NCBI GenBank assembly: GCA_018883985.1
Contig: JAHLFA010000084.1
Span: forward strand, 1-39,700
DNA from: Candidatus Ruminococcus intestinipullorum
Lineage (GTDB): Bacteria > Bacillota > Clostridia > Lachnospirales > Lachnospiraceae
Direction: 5' to 3'
Length of the DNA stretch: 39,700 bases
Shown here: piece after piece, positions 19,697 to 28,860 of the stretch
Position numbering within the stretch: position 1 is the first letter of the stretch
How the letters are laid out: every line of letters starts with the position of its first letter
Made by a program: the position numbers and the translations under genes
Notes under the pieces: generated by a model
The model's input: the letters and a program-made list of their open reading frames with translations, nothing else
What the model was told of the DNA's origin: nothing
Databases searched by the model: none

Positions 19697-21584
19697 AGAT
19701 GAATATGATGTAATTGTTATAGGTGCAGGGCATGCAGGATGTGAAGCAGCACTTGCATGTGCCAGACTAGGGTTTCGTACACTCGTATTTACAGTGAGTG
19801 TCGATAGTATTGCATTGATGCCATGTAACCCTAATATAGGTGGAAGCTCTAAGGGACATCTTGTAAAGGAAGTGGATGCTCTTGGAGGAGAGATGGGGAA
19901 AGTTATTGACCAAACATTTATTCAATCTAAAATGTTGAATCAGTCTAAGGGACCAGCTGTGCATTCACTTCGAGCACAGGCAGATAAGGCAAGTTATAGC
20001 AGGGTAATGAGAAATGTTTTGGAAAATCAAGAGAATCTGGAAATCAAACAGATGGAAGTAACAGAGCTTCTAACAGAGGATGTTTTACAAGGGGATGAGG
20101 TAAGAAAGAGAATTATAGGGGTTAGAACCTATTCAGGAGCTGTATATTCCTGTCAGGCTGTTGTTTTGTGTACAGGAACGTATTTAAAATCACGTTGTAT
20201 TTATGGAGATGTCAGCACACAAACAGGACCAAATGGCTTACAGTCGGCAAATTATTTGACAGAGAGTTTACAGCAATTAGGTATTTCCATGTATCGCTTT
20301 AAAACAGGAACACCTGCAAGAATTGATAAAAGAAGCATTGACTTTACAAAAATGGAAGAGCAAAAGGGTGATGAAAAGATTGTGCCATTTTCATTTACAA
20401 CAAATCCAGAAGACGTGCAAATAGATCAGGTTTCTTGTTGGCTCACATACACAAATGAAAGAACGCATCAGATTATTAGAGATAATTTAGACCGTTCTCC
20501 ATTGTATTCTGGAATGATTGAAGGTACAGGTCCTAGATATTGTCCTTCGATAGAGGATAAAGTGGTTAAATTTGCAGATAAAAATAGACATCAAGTATTT
20601 ATAGAGCCAGAAGGTCTTGATACGAATGAGATGTATGTTGGAGGTATGTCAAGCTCTTTGCCTGAAGATGTACAGTATGAAATGTATCGCAGTGTACCAG
20701 GGCTTGAAAATGCAAAAATTATTAGGAATGCCTATGCGATTGAATATGATTGCATAGATGCACGTCAGTTAAAGAGTACATTGGAATTTAAGTCAGTAGA
20801 TGGATTGTTTAGTGGTGGTCAATTTAATGGAAGTTCAGGTTATGAAGAGGCAGCAGCACAAGGATTGGTTGCAGGAATCAATGCAGCTAGAAAGCTTCAG
20901 GGAAAAGAGGGCATTGTCATTGACCGTTCAGAGGGTTATATTGGTGTTCTAATAGATGATTTGGTGACAAAAGAAAGTCGTGAACCTTATAGAATGATGA
21001 CATCAAGAGCGGAGTATAGGCTTTTATTAAGACAGGATAATGCAGATTTAAGACTTACAAAATTAGGGCATGAAGTAGGGTTAATTGAAGAAGAGAGGTA
21101 TCAAAACCTTTTAGAAAAAGAACAGCAGATTCAACAGGAAATTGAACGTGTGGAAAGTGTATATGTTGGAAATACGCAAGAGGTACAAGAATTATTAAAA
21201 GAGTTTGGAAGTACACCACTGGTTTCAGGAGCCTCTCTAGCCGATTTAATTCGTCGCCCAGAGCTTAGCTATGAATTATTAGCCCCAATTGATAAAAGTC
21301 GCCCTAAATTGCGAGAGGATGTCATTGAACAGGTAAATATAAATATCAAATATGCGGGATACATTAAAAGACAACAAAAACAGGTAGAGCAGTTTAAAAA
21401 ATTAGAAAAGAAAAAGATACCGTCAGATATTAATTATGAAGAGGTTCAGAGCTTGCGTATTGAAGCAAAGCAGAAGTTATCACAGATACGACCAGCATCT
21501 ATTGGACAGGCATCTAGAATATCAGGAGTTTCTCCAGCAGATATATCTGTACTATTGGTATATTTGGAAGGAAGAGGAAAGTAA
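19662..21584 (+). CDS. mnmG: tRNA uridine-5-carboxymethylaminomethyl modification enzyme MnmG
   Basis: The 640-residue FAD-dependent partner of MnmE in wobble-uridine modification. The dinucleotide-binding motif [12 protein letters not shown] (about 21-32) is followed by [19 protein letters not shown], the Cys-containing [11 protein letters not shown], and the second conserved block [16 protein letters not shown]. The C-terminal helical domain binds MnmE. The start overlaps the end of mnmE by 35 nt, with GGAG upstream, and rsmG begins 4 nt after its stop, so the three are tightly coupled. Confidence 0.97.
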   Translation: MKYSANSVWENKDEYDVIVIGAGHAGCEAALACARLGFRTLVFTVSVDSIALMPCNPNIGGSSKGHLVKEVDALGGEMGKVIDQTFIQSKMLNQSKGPAVHSLRAQADKASYSRVMRNVLENQENLEIKQMEVTELLTEDVLQGDEVRKRIIGVRTYSGAVYSCQAVVLCTGTYLKSRCIYGDVSTQTGPNGLQSANYLTESLQQLGISMYRFKTGTPARIDKRSIDFTKMEEQKGDEKIVPFSFTTNPEDVQIDQVSCWLTYTNERTHQIIRDNLDRSPLYSGMIEGTGPRYCPSIEDKVVKFADKNRHQVFIEPEGLDTNEMYVGGMSSSLPEDVQYEMYRSVPGLENAKIIRNAYAIEYDCIDARQLKSTLEFKSVDGLFSGGQFNGSSGYEEAAAQGLVAGINAARKLQGKEGIVIDRSEGYIGVLIDDLVTKESREPYRMMTSRAEYRLLLRQDNADLRLTKLGHEVGLIEEERYQNLLEKEQQIQQEIERVESVYVGNTQEVQELLKEFGSTPLVSGASLADLIRRPELSYELLAPIDKSRPKLREDVIEQVNINIKYAGYIKRQQKQVEQFKKLEKKKIPSDINYEEVQSLRIEAKQKLSQIRPASIGQASRISGVSPADISVLLVYLEGRGK

Positions 21585-21588
21585 AGAT

Positions 21589-22302
21589 ATGGAAAATAGA
21601 TTTGAGCAGCAGTTAAGTCAATTAGAACTTACATTAACAGAGAAGCAAAAAGAACAGTTTAATCAATATTATGAGCTTTTGGTAGAATGGAATAAAGTCA
21701 TGAATCTGACAGGGATTACAGATTACGACGAAGTAAATGAAAAGCATTTTGTAGATAGTGTAGCCATTGTAAAGGCAATAGATTTAAATGAAATTAACAA
21801 AGTGATTGATATAGGAACAGGTGCAGGATTTCCAGGAATACCATTAAAAATCATGTTTCCACATTTAAATATTGTGTTATTGGATTCATTAAAAAAGCGA
21901 ATTAGTTTTTTGGATGAAGTGATTAAAGTATTAGGCTTAGAGGGAATAAAAACTCTTCATGGAAGAGCTGAGGATTATGCACAAAAAGCAGAATATAGGG
22001 AAATGTTTGATCTATGCGTTTCAAGAGCAGTTGCAAATCTTTCAACATTAAGTGAATATTGTTTGCCATATATTAGAGAAGATGGATATTTTATTCCTTA
22101 TAAATCAGGGACGATTGAAGAAGAGCTAAAAGCTTCAGAAAAGGCTGTGAAAATTTTAGGTGGAAAAATTGAAAAAACTGTAAAGTTTCATCTGCCAGAT
22201 ACAGAGATAGGTCGTTCTTTTGTAAGAATCAAAAAAATTGCTAAAACTAATAAAAAGTATCCTAGAAAAGCTGGTTTACCATCAAAAGAACCTATCCAGT
22301 AA
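21589..22302 (+). CDS. rsmG: 16S rRNA (guanine527-N7)-methyltransferase RsmG
   Basis: A SAM-dependent methyltransferase acting on G527 of 16S rRNA; loss gives low-level streptomycin resistance in other bacteria. The start at 21589 (MENRFEQQLSQLEL) is set by GAGGAAAG just upstream, within the mnmG 3' end. Motif I is VIDIGTGAGFPGIPLKI (about 67-83), and LLDSLKKRISFLDEV and the SRAVANLSTLSEYCLPY catalytic region follow. The 237 residues are typical. Transcription ends at a perfect hairpin at 22334-22369. Confidence 0.95.
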   Translation: MENRFEQQLSQLELTLTEKQKEQFNQYYELLVEWNKVMNLTGITDYDEVNEKHFVDSVAIVKAIDLNEINKVIDIGTGAGFPGIPLKIMFPHLNIVLLDSLKKRISFLDEVIKVLGLEGIKTLHGRAEDYAQKAEYREMFDLCVSRAVANLSTLSEYCLPYIREDGYFIPYKSGTIEEELKASEKAVKILGGKIEKTVKFHLPDTEIGRSFVRIKKIAKTNKKYPRKAGLPSKEPIQ

Positions 22303-22333
22303 AAAATGTAAATAAAAGTTATTCACTAACAAA

Positions 22334-22369
22334 GAAGAGTTATCCACAATATTATGTGGATAACTCTTC
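22334..22369. terminator. perfect 15-bp hairpin made of two inverted DnaA boxes
   Basis: Two perfect 15-nt arms with a 6-nt loop form an inverted repeat between convergent genes rsmG and the hydrolase. Each arm contains an exact DnaA box: TTATCCACA at 22340-22348 and TGTGGATAA at 22355-22363. It also encodes the last residues of the minus-strand hydrolase. No T-run follows on either side. It could act as a bidirectional terminator, a DnaA-binding site, or both. Confidence 0.7.
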
Positions 22370-23344
22370 GCTATTGTTGATATCAAATAAAATTTCTACT
22401 TGTTCTACAAATTTCTCTGGCATTTCTATATGTGGTAAATACTTTGTATGATCTATACCTATAATTTCAATGGATGGCATATAGTTTTGATATTGATCAG
22501 CAATAAGTTCAAATTCTGGATTATTATTTCCCACAATAATAAAAATACTGTTATCAATATGATTTAGTGCATATAGAGTATTCGCATTTGTATATCGTGA
22601 TTTTATACTAGCAAATAAATATTTTCCAGATGTTTTATCCCTATGTGATGATTCAAAACAAGTGGATACAAGATGCTCGTCTACCAATTCTTCATTATAA
22701 AAATAATGAGAACGAAGTGATTTCTCAATAGTTTTTTTATTGATAAGCATGTTGTATAGGAAAGTACCTAATATAGGAAGCTCGATTAATTGTTGCAGCA
22801 TCTTAGTTTGTTTTGTAGGAATTTTTGCTAAATCTACTAAATCATTTGGATTAATTAAAATTACTCGGTTTATAATTGAATTATTATTGGCACATGCCAT
22901 TAATACAAAACTACAAGACCTACCAACAGTTATTACATCTGTTTTTTCTGAAATAACATGCTTAATAAAGTTTGTAATAAGCTGTACATATAGATAATTC
23001 GTATATGTAAAATGTGGTTTGTCAGAGCAGCCACAACCTAACAAATCCAGAGTATATACTGTATTTGTCTTAGCTAAATCGGAAACGATTTTATTCCACT
23101 CAGCAGAGGAGCTACACACATTTAAATCATGAATGAGAAGAATTGGGGAACCTTTTCCATATTTGTGATAACAAATACGTCCAAATCTCCATTCATAATA
23201 TAAGCTGTTTTCGTTATAAAGTTTATCATCCTTGTTTGAAAGATAATTGACTATTTTATTCATGATGTGCATAGTACCTATTGCTAATCCAGAAAGAACA
23301 GCAAGTGTTGTTAGCCTTTTTTTCCAATGCAAAAAAATCACCAT
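22352..23344 (-). CDS. membrane-anchored alpha/beta hydrolase
   Basis: An alpha/beta-hydrolase-fold protein of 330 residues. A hydrophobic segment near residues 13-27 suggests a membrane anchor. The fold motifs are the oxyanion region LLIHDLNVCSSS (about 75-86), DLLGCGCSDKPH, the nucleophile elbow TVGRSCSFVLMA (Ser within G-R-S-C-S rather than the usual G-x-S-x-G), and a late His in GIDHTKYLPHIE. Substrate unknown. It is one of few right-arm genes on the lagging strand, divergent from an AraC-like regulator 180 bp away. The listed ATG has AAGG directly against it; a TTG at 23332 with better spacing may be the true start, giving 326 residues. Confidence 0.8.
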   Translation of the reverse strand: MVIFLHWKKRLTTLAVLSGLAIGTMHIMNKIVNYLSNKDDKLYNENSLYYEWRFGRICYHKYGKGSPILLIHDLNVCSSSAEWNKIVSDLAKTNTVYTLDLLGCGCSDKPHFTYTNYLYVQLITNFIKHVISEKTDVITVGRSCSFVLMACANNNSIINRVILINPNDLVDLAKIPTKQTKMLQQLIELPILGTFLYNMLINKKTIEKSLRSHYFYNEELVDEHLVSTCFESSHRDKTSGKYLFASIKSRYTNANTLYALNHIDNSIFIIVGNNNPEFELIADQYQNYMPSIEIIGIDHTKYLPHIEMPEKFVEQVEILFDINNSEELST

Positions 23345-23420
23345 CCTTATTTTGAAAATAAAATTAAAGTTACTTTCTCATTATACTACAGTAGTAAAAT
23401 CAAATAAAGAGGGAATCTTA

Positions 23421-23468
23421 ATGCTTAATAAAATTCCTTTTTGGCTATATATAAATAAAAAAGTATAG
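23421..23468 (+). CDS. possible 15-residue peptide upstream of the AraC-like gene
   Basis: A short frame MLNKIPFWLYINKKV with GAGGGAATCTTA upstream of its ATG. It is hydrophobic in the middle with a basic end and lies between the divergent hydrolase and the AraC-like gene. It may be a leader or signalling peptide, or chance. The spacing of the ribosome binding site is the only support. Confidence 0.25.
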   Translation: MLNKIPFWLYINKKV

Positions 23469-23494
23469 TAAAATCTTTCACTATATAGTAAAAT
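23464..23494. promoter_or_regulatory. paired direct repeats TATAGTAAAAT, operator candidate
   Basis: Two identical 11-bp copies, at 23464-23474 and 23484-23494, are spaced 20 bp apart (about two helical turns), and a looser copy lies at 23390-23400. AraC-type regulators often bind direct half-sites about 21 bp apart, so these may be operators for the gene 30 bp downstream. Confidence 0.4.
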
Positions 23495-23524
23495 TTTGTT
23501 ATATATAAAAGGGAGATTTGAAAA

Positions 23525-24226
23525 ATGAATAAACAGCAGAAATGTGAAGTAGTTTCTTCATACATTGCATATAAACATGAAAAGGAGCTATATAGTCTTA
23601 TTAAGAATGGAAGGGTAGATGAGATAGAAGATGTTTTAAAAAAGATTCCAGAGTCAGTAATAGAAATATTAGAAACAAATGAGTTACGTTACGTAAAAAA
23701 TATTTTTATTAAATCTATTACAATGTTTACATATTCAGCAATTGAGGGAGGGGTAGAAGAAGTAGCTGCTTATGAAATGGGTGACAAGTATATCTATAAT
23801 GGAGAACGTTGTAATACCGTAAAGGAATTAAAAGAACTATATAAAAAAGCCATTAGTGAGTTTACTCAACATGTTTCAGAAGTAGAAATGAAATGTTATA
23901 GCAAAGTAACACAATCTGCAATCTACTATGTTCATAGACATATTCATGAAAAAATAACTTTACAAAAAACTGCAAATAGCATTGGAGTTAGCGACTGTTA
24001 TTTATCTAGAATTTTTCGACAAGAAACAGGAATCTCATTTGTGGATTATATTCAAAAAGAAAAAATAAAATTAGCAAAGAAAATACTTATTTGTTCAAAA
24101 AACAAAGGCATTGAAATTAGTGAATATTTAAGTTTTTCAAGTAAAAGTTATTATATAAAAATATTTAAGAAATATACGGGTATGACACCTACAATGTATC
24201 AAAGATATTATATGGAACAGAAATAA
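23525..24226 (+). CDS. AraC-family transcriptional regulator
   Basis: A 233-residue protein with a C-terminal AraC double helix-turn-helix (about residues 132-230): YVHRHIHEKITLQKTANSIG, then VSDCYLSRIFRQETGISFVD and the second helix pair ending FKKYTGMTPTMYQRYY. The N-terminal 120 residues are helical, contain no recognised cupin, and are of unknown ligand. The GGGAGATTTGAAAA ribosome binding site supports the start. It is divergent from the alpha/beta hydrolase and directly upstream of the parS-parA-parB locus, but nothing suggests it regulates partition. The likely target is the hydrolase or itself. Confidence 0.82.
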   Translation: MNKQQKCEVVSSYIAYKHEKELYSLIKNGRVDEIEDVLKKIPESVIEILETNELRYVKNIFIKSITMFTYSAIEGGVEEVAAYEMGDKYIYNGERCNTVKELKELYKKAISEFTQHVSEVEMKCYSKVTQSAIYYVHRHIHEKITLQKTANSIGVSDCYLSRIFRQETGISFVDYIQKEKIKLAKKILICSKNKGIEISEYLSFSSKSYYIKIFKKYTGMTPTMYQRYYMEQK

Positions 24227-24239
24227 TGCAAAGCACAAA

Positions 24240-24255
24240 TGTTTCACGTGAAACA
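24240..24255. promoter_or_regulatory. parS site 1
   Basis: A perfect 16-bp palindrome TGTTTCACGTGAAACA, matching the widely conserved bacterial parS consensus bound by ParB/Spo0J. It lies 110 bp upstream of parA. Confidence 0.97.
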
Positions 24256-24284
24256 TTGTTCATAGTAAATAAATAAAAATTTAA

Positions 24285-24300
24285 TGTTTCACGTGAAACA
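24285..24300. promoter_or_regulatory. parS site 2
   Basis: A second perfect copy of the 16-bp parS palindrome, 45 bp from the first, in the leader of the parA-parB operon. ParB bound here could both load clamps and repress its own operon. Confidence 0.97.
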
Positions 24301-24364
24301 TTTTATAGATTATAAAAAGAAATGGTGATATAATAGGATGGTGTTCACTGAAAGGAGTATCAAT

Positions 24365-25132
24365 ATGGGAAGAATTATAGCAGTTGCGAACCAAAAGGGT
24401 GGTGTAGGAAAGACAACAACATCTATTAATTTGTCGGCATCACTTGCTAGTCTTGGACAAAAGGTTTTAGCACTTGATATGGATCCACAAGGAAATATGA
24501 CAAGTGGGCTTAGTATAAATAAAGACGAAGTAGAAAATAGTATTTATGATTTAATTATAGGCAATGCGGAGATAGAGGAATGTATTTGCAGGGATGTATT
24601 TGAGAACCTAGATGTACTTCCTTCAAATATTAATTTATCAGCAGCAGAAATTGAATTGATTGGTGTTGATAACAAGGAATACATCATAAAAAAGGAAATT
24701 GAAAAAGTTAAGGATAGATATGATTTTATTATAATAGATTGTCCACCAGCATTAAGTATGCTTACAATAAATGCAATGACAACAGCAAATTCTGTGTTAG
24801 TTCCAATTCAATGTGAGTATTATGCGTTGGAAGGGTTGAGCCAGTTAATCCATACAATTGAACTTGTTCAGGATAGATTAAATCCTGATTTGGAGATTGA
24901 AGGTGTTGTCTTTACAATGTATGATGCGAGAACGAATTTATCTTTGCAAGTAGTAGAAAATGTGAAAGATAATTTGAATCAAAATATTTACAAGACTATT
25001 ATTCCAAGAAATATTCGGTTGGCAGAAGCACCAAGCTACGGAATACCGATAAACTTATATGATCCGAAATCTTCGGGAGCAGAAAGTTACATGTTATTAG
25101 CAGAAGAAGTGATTCATAAAGGAGAAGAGTAG
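24365..25132 (+). CDS. parA: Chromosome partitioning ATPase ParA (Soj)
   Basis: A 255-residue deviant-Walker ATPase that, with ParB-parS, moves origins and influences DnaA. Walker A is KGGVGKTT (residues 11-18) with the first Lys of the deviant type, Walker A' is LDMDPQGN, and Walker B is DFIIIDCPP. I start at the ATG at 24365 with AAGGAG 7 nt upstream, not at the earlier in-frame ATG. The gene abuts parB (stop followed directly by ATG), and two parS sites lie upstream. Confidence 0.96.
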   Translation: MGRIIAVANQKGGVGKTTTSINLSASLASLGQKVLALDMDPQGNMTSGLSINKDEVENSIYDLIIGNAEIEECICRDVFENLDVLPSNINLSAAEIELIGVDNKEYIIKKEIEKVKDRYDFIIIDCPPALSMLTINAMTTANSVLVPIQCEYYALEGLSQLIHTIELVQDRLNPDLEIEGVVFTMYDARTNLSLQVVENVKDNLNQNIYKTIIPRNIRLAEAPSYGIPINLYDPKSSGAESYMLLAEEVIHKGEE

Positions 25133-26053
25133 ATGGCAGTAAAAAGGAATGGTCTAGGCAAAGGTTTAGATAGTCTTATACCAAATAAAAGTGTGAAAAC
25201 AGTAGAAAAATCTGAAAAACAACCGCAGACTACTGTAAAAAAGAAAAATGAAAAAAGTCCTGTTAATGAAACTATGATAAAGACTAGTTTGATAGAACCA
25301 AATAGAGAGCAACCAAGAAAAGATTTTGATGAGGATGCTCTTTTGGAACTTGCAGATTCAATTAAACAATTTGGAGTTTTACAGCCACTATTAGTTCAAA
25401 AGAAAAAAGACTATTATGAAATTATAGCTGGAGAAAGACGCTGGCGTGCGGCAAAATTAGCAGGAGTAAAAGAACTTCCTGTTTTAGTAAAAGAATATAC
25501 AGATCAAGAAATTTTAGAAATTTCGTTGATTGAAAATATACAACGGGAAGATTTAAATCCTATAGAAGAGGCACTTGCATATAAGCGTTTACTGGAAGAA
25601 TTTAAATTAAAACAAGATGAAATTGCAGAGCGTGTTTCAAAAAGTAGAACAGCAGTGACTAATTCCATGAGGTTACTGAAATTGAATGAAAAAGTTCAAC
25701 AAATGGTTATTGATGATATGATTAGTACAGGACATGCAAGAGCGTTATTAGCAATAGATGATCAAGAACAACAATATGTACTAGCTAATAAGATATTTGA
25801 TGAGAAACTAAGTGTTAGGGAAACTGAAAAATTAATCAAAGAATTTAAAACACCTAAAAAGGATGATGCAAAAAAAGAAAAGGATAAAAATGCATTTATC
25901 TACAATAATTTAGAAGAAAAAATGAAATCAATTATGGGTACAAAGGTAAATGTGGCTGCAAAATCAAATGGTAAAGGAAAAATTGAAATTGAATATTATT
26001 CAGAAGAAGATTTAGAAAGAATATTTGATTTAATTATGTCCATTCATGTGTAA
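25133..26053 (+). CDS. parB: Chromosome partitioning protein ParB (Spo0J)
   Basis: A 306-residue CTP-dependent DNA clamp that loads at parS. The N-terminal ParB/Srx domain contains EIIAGERRWRAAKLAG (CTP-binding box) and ENIQREDLNPIEEA, the central helix-turn-helix lies at ERVSKSRTAVTNSMRLL, and the C-terminal dimer domain follows a Lys-rich linker. It begins NGLGKGLDSLIP, the usual ParA-stimulating N-terminus. Its coding sequence directly follows parA without a gap. Confidence 0.96.
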   Translation: MAVKRNGLGKGLDSLIPNKSVKTVEKSEKQPQTTVKKKNEKSPVNETMIKTSLIEPNREQPRKDFDEDALLELADSIKQFGVLQPLLVQKKKDYYEIIAGERRWRAAKLAGVKELPVLVKEYTDQEILEISLIENIQREDLNPIEEALAYKRLLEEFKLKQDEIAERVSKSRTAVTNSMRLLKLNEKVQQMVIDDMISTGHARALLAIDDQEQQYVLANKIFDEKLSVRETEKLIKEFKTPKKDDAKKEKDKNAFIYNNLEEKMKSIMGTKVNVAAKSNGKGKIEIEYYSEEDLERIFDLIMSIHV

Positions 26054-26086
26054 AGCCCCTATAATACTAGAAGGAGGTATGGTAGA

Positions 26087-26617
26087 ATGGAAAGTGGATT
26101 GTTATCGTATTTGGGTGTAGATCCAGCATATTTAATCATACTACTATTTGTAATACAGTTTGTTTTAATAGGTTTTTTAATAAGGCTTCAGATGAAGTAT
26201 AATAAAATGCGTTCTAATTATCAGACATTTATGAAAGGAAAAGATGGGAAGTCTATTGAGCAAAGTGTTCTTGATAGATTTAGAGCTTTTGATAAATTGG
26301 AGCGAATTGTACGAGAAAATAGTAGAGATATAGATACATTATATCGAATGAATAGAAAAAATTATCAAAAAGTAGGCATTGTAAAATATGATGCATTTCA
26401 TGAGATGGGTGGAAATTTGAGTTTTGTATTAACAATGCTAGATGAAGACAATAATGGATGGATTTTTAATGCAATGCACAGCAGAGAAGGCTGCTATACT
26501 TATATAAAAGAAGTTGTAAAAGGAGAAAGTTATATAGAGTTAGCAGAGGAAGAGAGAGAATCATTAGATCAAGCAATTTACCAAGAAGAGTTTGATATAA
26601 GAAAAATTAAAGATTAA
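26087..26617 (+). CDS. DUF4446 membrane-anchored protein
   Basis: A 176-residue protein with one N-terminal transmembrane helix (about residues 14-34), a helical region (SVLDRFRAFDKLERIVRENS) and a soluble domain with KVGIVKYDAFHEMGGNLSFV and the NGWIFNAMHSREGCYTYIK block. This matches the DUF4446 pattern found next to parB in many clostridia. Function is unknown. It lies 33 bp after parB and 27 bp before serS, so it probably shares their transcript. Confidence 0.85.
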   Translation: MESGLLSYLGVDPAYLIILLFVIQFVLIGFLIRLQMKYNKMRSNYQTFMKGKDGKSIEQSVLDRFRAFDKLERIVRENSRDIDTLYRMNRKNYQKVGIVKYDAFHEMGGNLSFVLTMLDEDNNGWIFNAMHSREGCYTYIKEVVKGESYIELAEEERESLDQAIYQEEFDIRKIKD

Positions 26618-26644
26618 TATATAAAATTAGCAGGAGGGTGTATT

Positions 26645-27931
26645 ATGTTAGATATTAAATTTGTAAGAAGTAATTCAGAGGTAGTGAAAGAAAATATTAA
26701 AAATAAATTTCAGGACAGTAAACTACCACTTGTAGATGAAGTTTTAGAATTGGATCAAAAGAATCGTGAAATAAAGCAGGAAGTAGAAGCATTAAGAGCT
26801 GAAAAAAATAAAATCTCAAAGCAAATTGGGGCTATGATGGCACAAGGTAAGAAAGAAGAGGCTGAAGAGTTAAAGAAAAAAGTAGTAGAAAATGCTGATA
26901 AAATGGAAAGTCTTTCAACTGAAGAAAAAGAAGTAGAAGCAAGAATTAAAACAATTATGATGACAATACCAAATATTATCGATCCATCAGTTCCAATTGG
27001 AAAAGATGATAGTGAAAATGTTGAGTTAGAAAGATTTGGTGAGCCAGTAGTTCCAGATTTTGAAATTCCATATCATGCTGAAATTATGGAAAAGTTTGAT
27101 GGATTGGATTTGGATAGTGCAAGAAAAGTAGCAGGAAATGGATTTTATTATTTAATGGGTGATATTGCAAGACTTCATTCAGCTGTAATATCTTATGCAA
27201 GGGATTTCATGATAAACAGAGGGTTTACGTATTGTATTCCTCCATATATGATTCGCAGCAATGTAGTAACAGGGGTTATGAGTTTTGCTGAAATGGATGC
27301 CATGATGTACAAAATCGAGGGAGAAGACTTGTATTTGATTGGAACAAGTGAGCATTCTATGATTGGTAAATTTATTGATACACAGCTTACAGAGGAACAG
27401 TTACCACAAACACTAACAAGCTACTCACCTTGCTTTAGAAAGGAAAAAGGAGCACATGGAATTGAAGAAAGAGGTGTATATAGAATTCACCAATTTGAAA
27501 AACAGGAAATGATTGTTGTATGTAAGCCAGAAGAGAGTATGGATTGGTATCACAAGCTTTGGAGAAATACGGTAGATTTATTCCGTTCTTTAGATATTCC
27601 AGTTCGTACATTAGAATGCTGTTCTGGAGATTTAGCAGACTTAAAGGTTAAGTCTGTAGACGTGGAAGCATGGTCTCCAAGACAGAAGAAGTATTTTGAA
27701 GTGGGAAGCTGTTCAAATTTAGGAGATGCACAGGCGAGAAGATTGGGTATTCGTGTAAAGGGAGAAGATTCTAAGTATTTTGCACATACGTTGAACAATA
27801 CAGTAGTTGCACCACCTAGAATGTTAATTGCATTCCTTGAAAATAATCTTCAGGCAGATGGCTCAGTAAAAATTCCTGAGGCTTTAAGACCATATATGGG
27901 TGGAAATGAAGTGATTCAACCAAAAAGATAA
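26645..27931 (+). CDS. serS: Seryl-tRNA synthetase
   Basis: A 428-residue class II synthetase that charges tRNA-Ser. The N-terminal coiled-coil arm (about 30-100) binds the long variable arm of the tRNA. Motif 2 is SPCFRKEKGAHGIEERGVYRIHQF and motif 3 lies in NNTVVAPPRMLIAFLENN. Only 27 bp separate it from DUF4446, which leaves no room for a T-box, so it is not under the usual tRNA-sensing control here unless that lies upstream. The GGAGGGTG site supports the ATG. Confidence 0.97.
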   Translation: MLDIKFVRSNSEVVKENIKNKFQDSKLPLVDEVLELDQKNREIKQEVEALRAEKNKISKQIGAMMAQGKKEEAEELKKKVVENADKMESLSTEEKEVEARIKTIMMTIPNIIDPSVPIGKDDSENVELERFGEPVVPDFEIPYHAEIMEKFDGLDLDSARKVAGNGFYYLMGDIARLHSAVISYARDFMINRGFTYCIPPYMIRSNVVTGVMSFAEMDAMMYKIEGEDLYLIGTSEHSMIGKFIDTQLTEEQLPQTLTSYSPCFRKEKGAHGIEERGVYRIHQFEKQEMIVVCKPEESMDWYHKLWRNTVDLFRSLDIPVRTLECCSGDLADLKVKSVDVEAWSPRQKKYFEVGSCSNLGDAQARRLGIRVKGEDSKYFAHTLNNTVVAPPRMLIAFLENNLQADGSVKIPEALRPYMGGNEVIQPKR

Positions 27932-27939
27932 GGAGAATT

Positions 27940-28815
27940 ATGCATCAATATCTAAAAGCAATTGGATTTAAAAAGGCAAAATCGAAAAAAGATATAATAG
28001 ATTTATTAAAAGAAGTTGAAACAAGTTTCACACATAAGGTGCTTGTTTCTCATAATGAAGAAACAAAGTATTGTGAGTTTCAAAAGTTATTTGGAGATAA
28101 TATTGGGATTACAATATGTGGGGAAATGGATGAGGAAGAAACATTTGAAATGGAGTACTATTTTCCTTATTTTCAAGGCTCTCATGCAACTATGTGTGCA
28201 GAAATTATTATTGAGCGTAGAATAGATAAAGAACAATATGTGGGAATTTATGAAGATTCTGCAGTTGGAATTAGTCTTATTTTTACAATTGGAAATGGTA
28301 TAGAAATTATAGAGGAATGTCAGTTGGGTGTTACCTCTAAAGTTCCAGTGAATGTAACTTTTTCTGGATTGGCAATATCAGGGAAAATACTTCTTCCAGT
28401 GAAAAAAAGTAGTGAACAAAAGTGGATGGAGCAAAGAGAGTCCGATAATCGCAAATATCTTATAAACTTAGCTAGAAATGGGGATTCACAGGCAATGGAA
28501 ACGTTGACTTTGGAAGATATGGAAATGTATTCTAAGGTATCAAAAAGGTTAATTACAGAAGATGTTTTCTCTATTGTGGATAGTTATTTTATGCCTCATG
28601 GTGTAGAGTGTGATGTGTATTCTATTTTGGGAGAAATTTTGGAAGTAGATAAAATTCAAAATCATGCAACACAAGAAGAGTTATATCAAATGACTTTAGA
28701 TGTAAATGAGTTGGTTTTTGATATTTGCGTACCAGTAAGTGAGGTTATGGGTGAGCCTAAAGCTGGAAGACGTTTTAAGGGTGATATTTGGCTGCAAGGT
28801 TATATTGATTTCTAA
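27940..28815 (+). CDS. DUF3881-like protein
   Basis: A 291-residue soluble protein matching the DUF3881 type seen mostly in Lachnospiraceae. Visible features are MHQYLKAIGFKKAKSKKDII at the start, an acidic middle (EEETFEMEYYFPYFQG), and the C-terminal GRRFKGDIWLQGYIDF. No catalytic motif, signal peptide or membrane segment is seen. It begins 8 nt after serS, with GGAG upstream, and is probably co-transcribed. Function unknown; the family assignment is by pattern memory only. Confidence 0.7.
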   Translation: MHQYLKAIGFKKAKSKKDIIDLLKEVETSFTHKVLVSHNEETKYCEFQKLFGDNIGITICGEMDEEETFEMEYYFPYFQGSHATMCAEIIIERRIDKEQYVGIYEDSAVGISLIFTIGNGIEIIEECQLGVTSKVPVNVTFSGLAISGKILLPVKKSSEQKWMEQRESDNRKYLINLARNGDSQAMETLTLEDMEMYSKVSKRLITEDVFSIVDSYFMPHGVECDVYSILGEILEVDKIQNHATQEELYQMTLDVNELVFDICVPVSEVMGEPKAGRRFKGDIWLQGYIDF

Positions 28816-28831
28816 AAATAGAAAATGATTC

Positions 28832-28860
28832 TTGTCAATGATATTAAACTATTGTATAAT
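28832..28860 (+). promoter_or_regulatory. promoter of tRNA-Arg locus
   Basis: TTGTCA, 17 bp, TATAAT, ending 36 bp before the tRNA-Arg 5' half at 28897. An 18-bp inverted repeat (28836-28853 with 28875-28892) brackets the -10, so readthrough RNA from the serS operon would fold into a hairpin while RNA starting at this promoter would not. Confidence 0.8.

Noticed and set aside
26618-26644. serine T-box before serS
   Set aside because: Only 27 bp separate the genes, which holds just the ribosome binding site.
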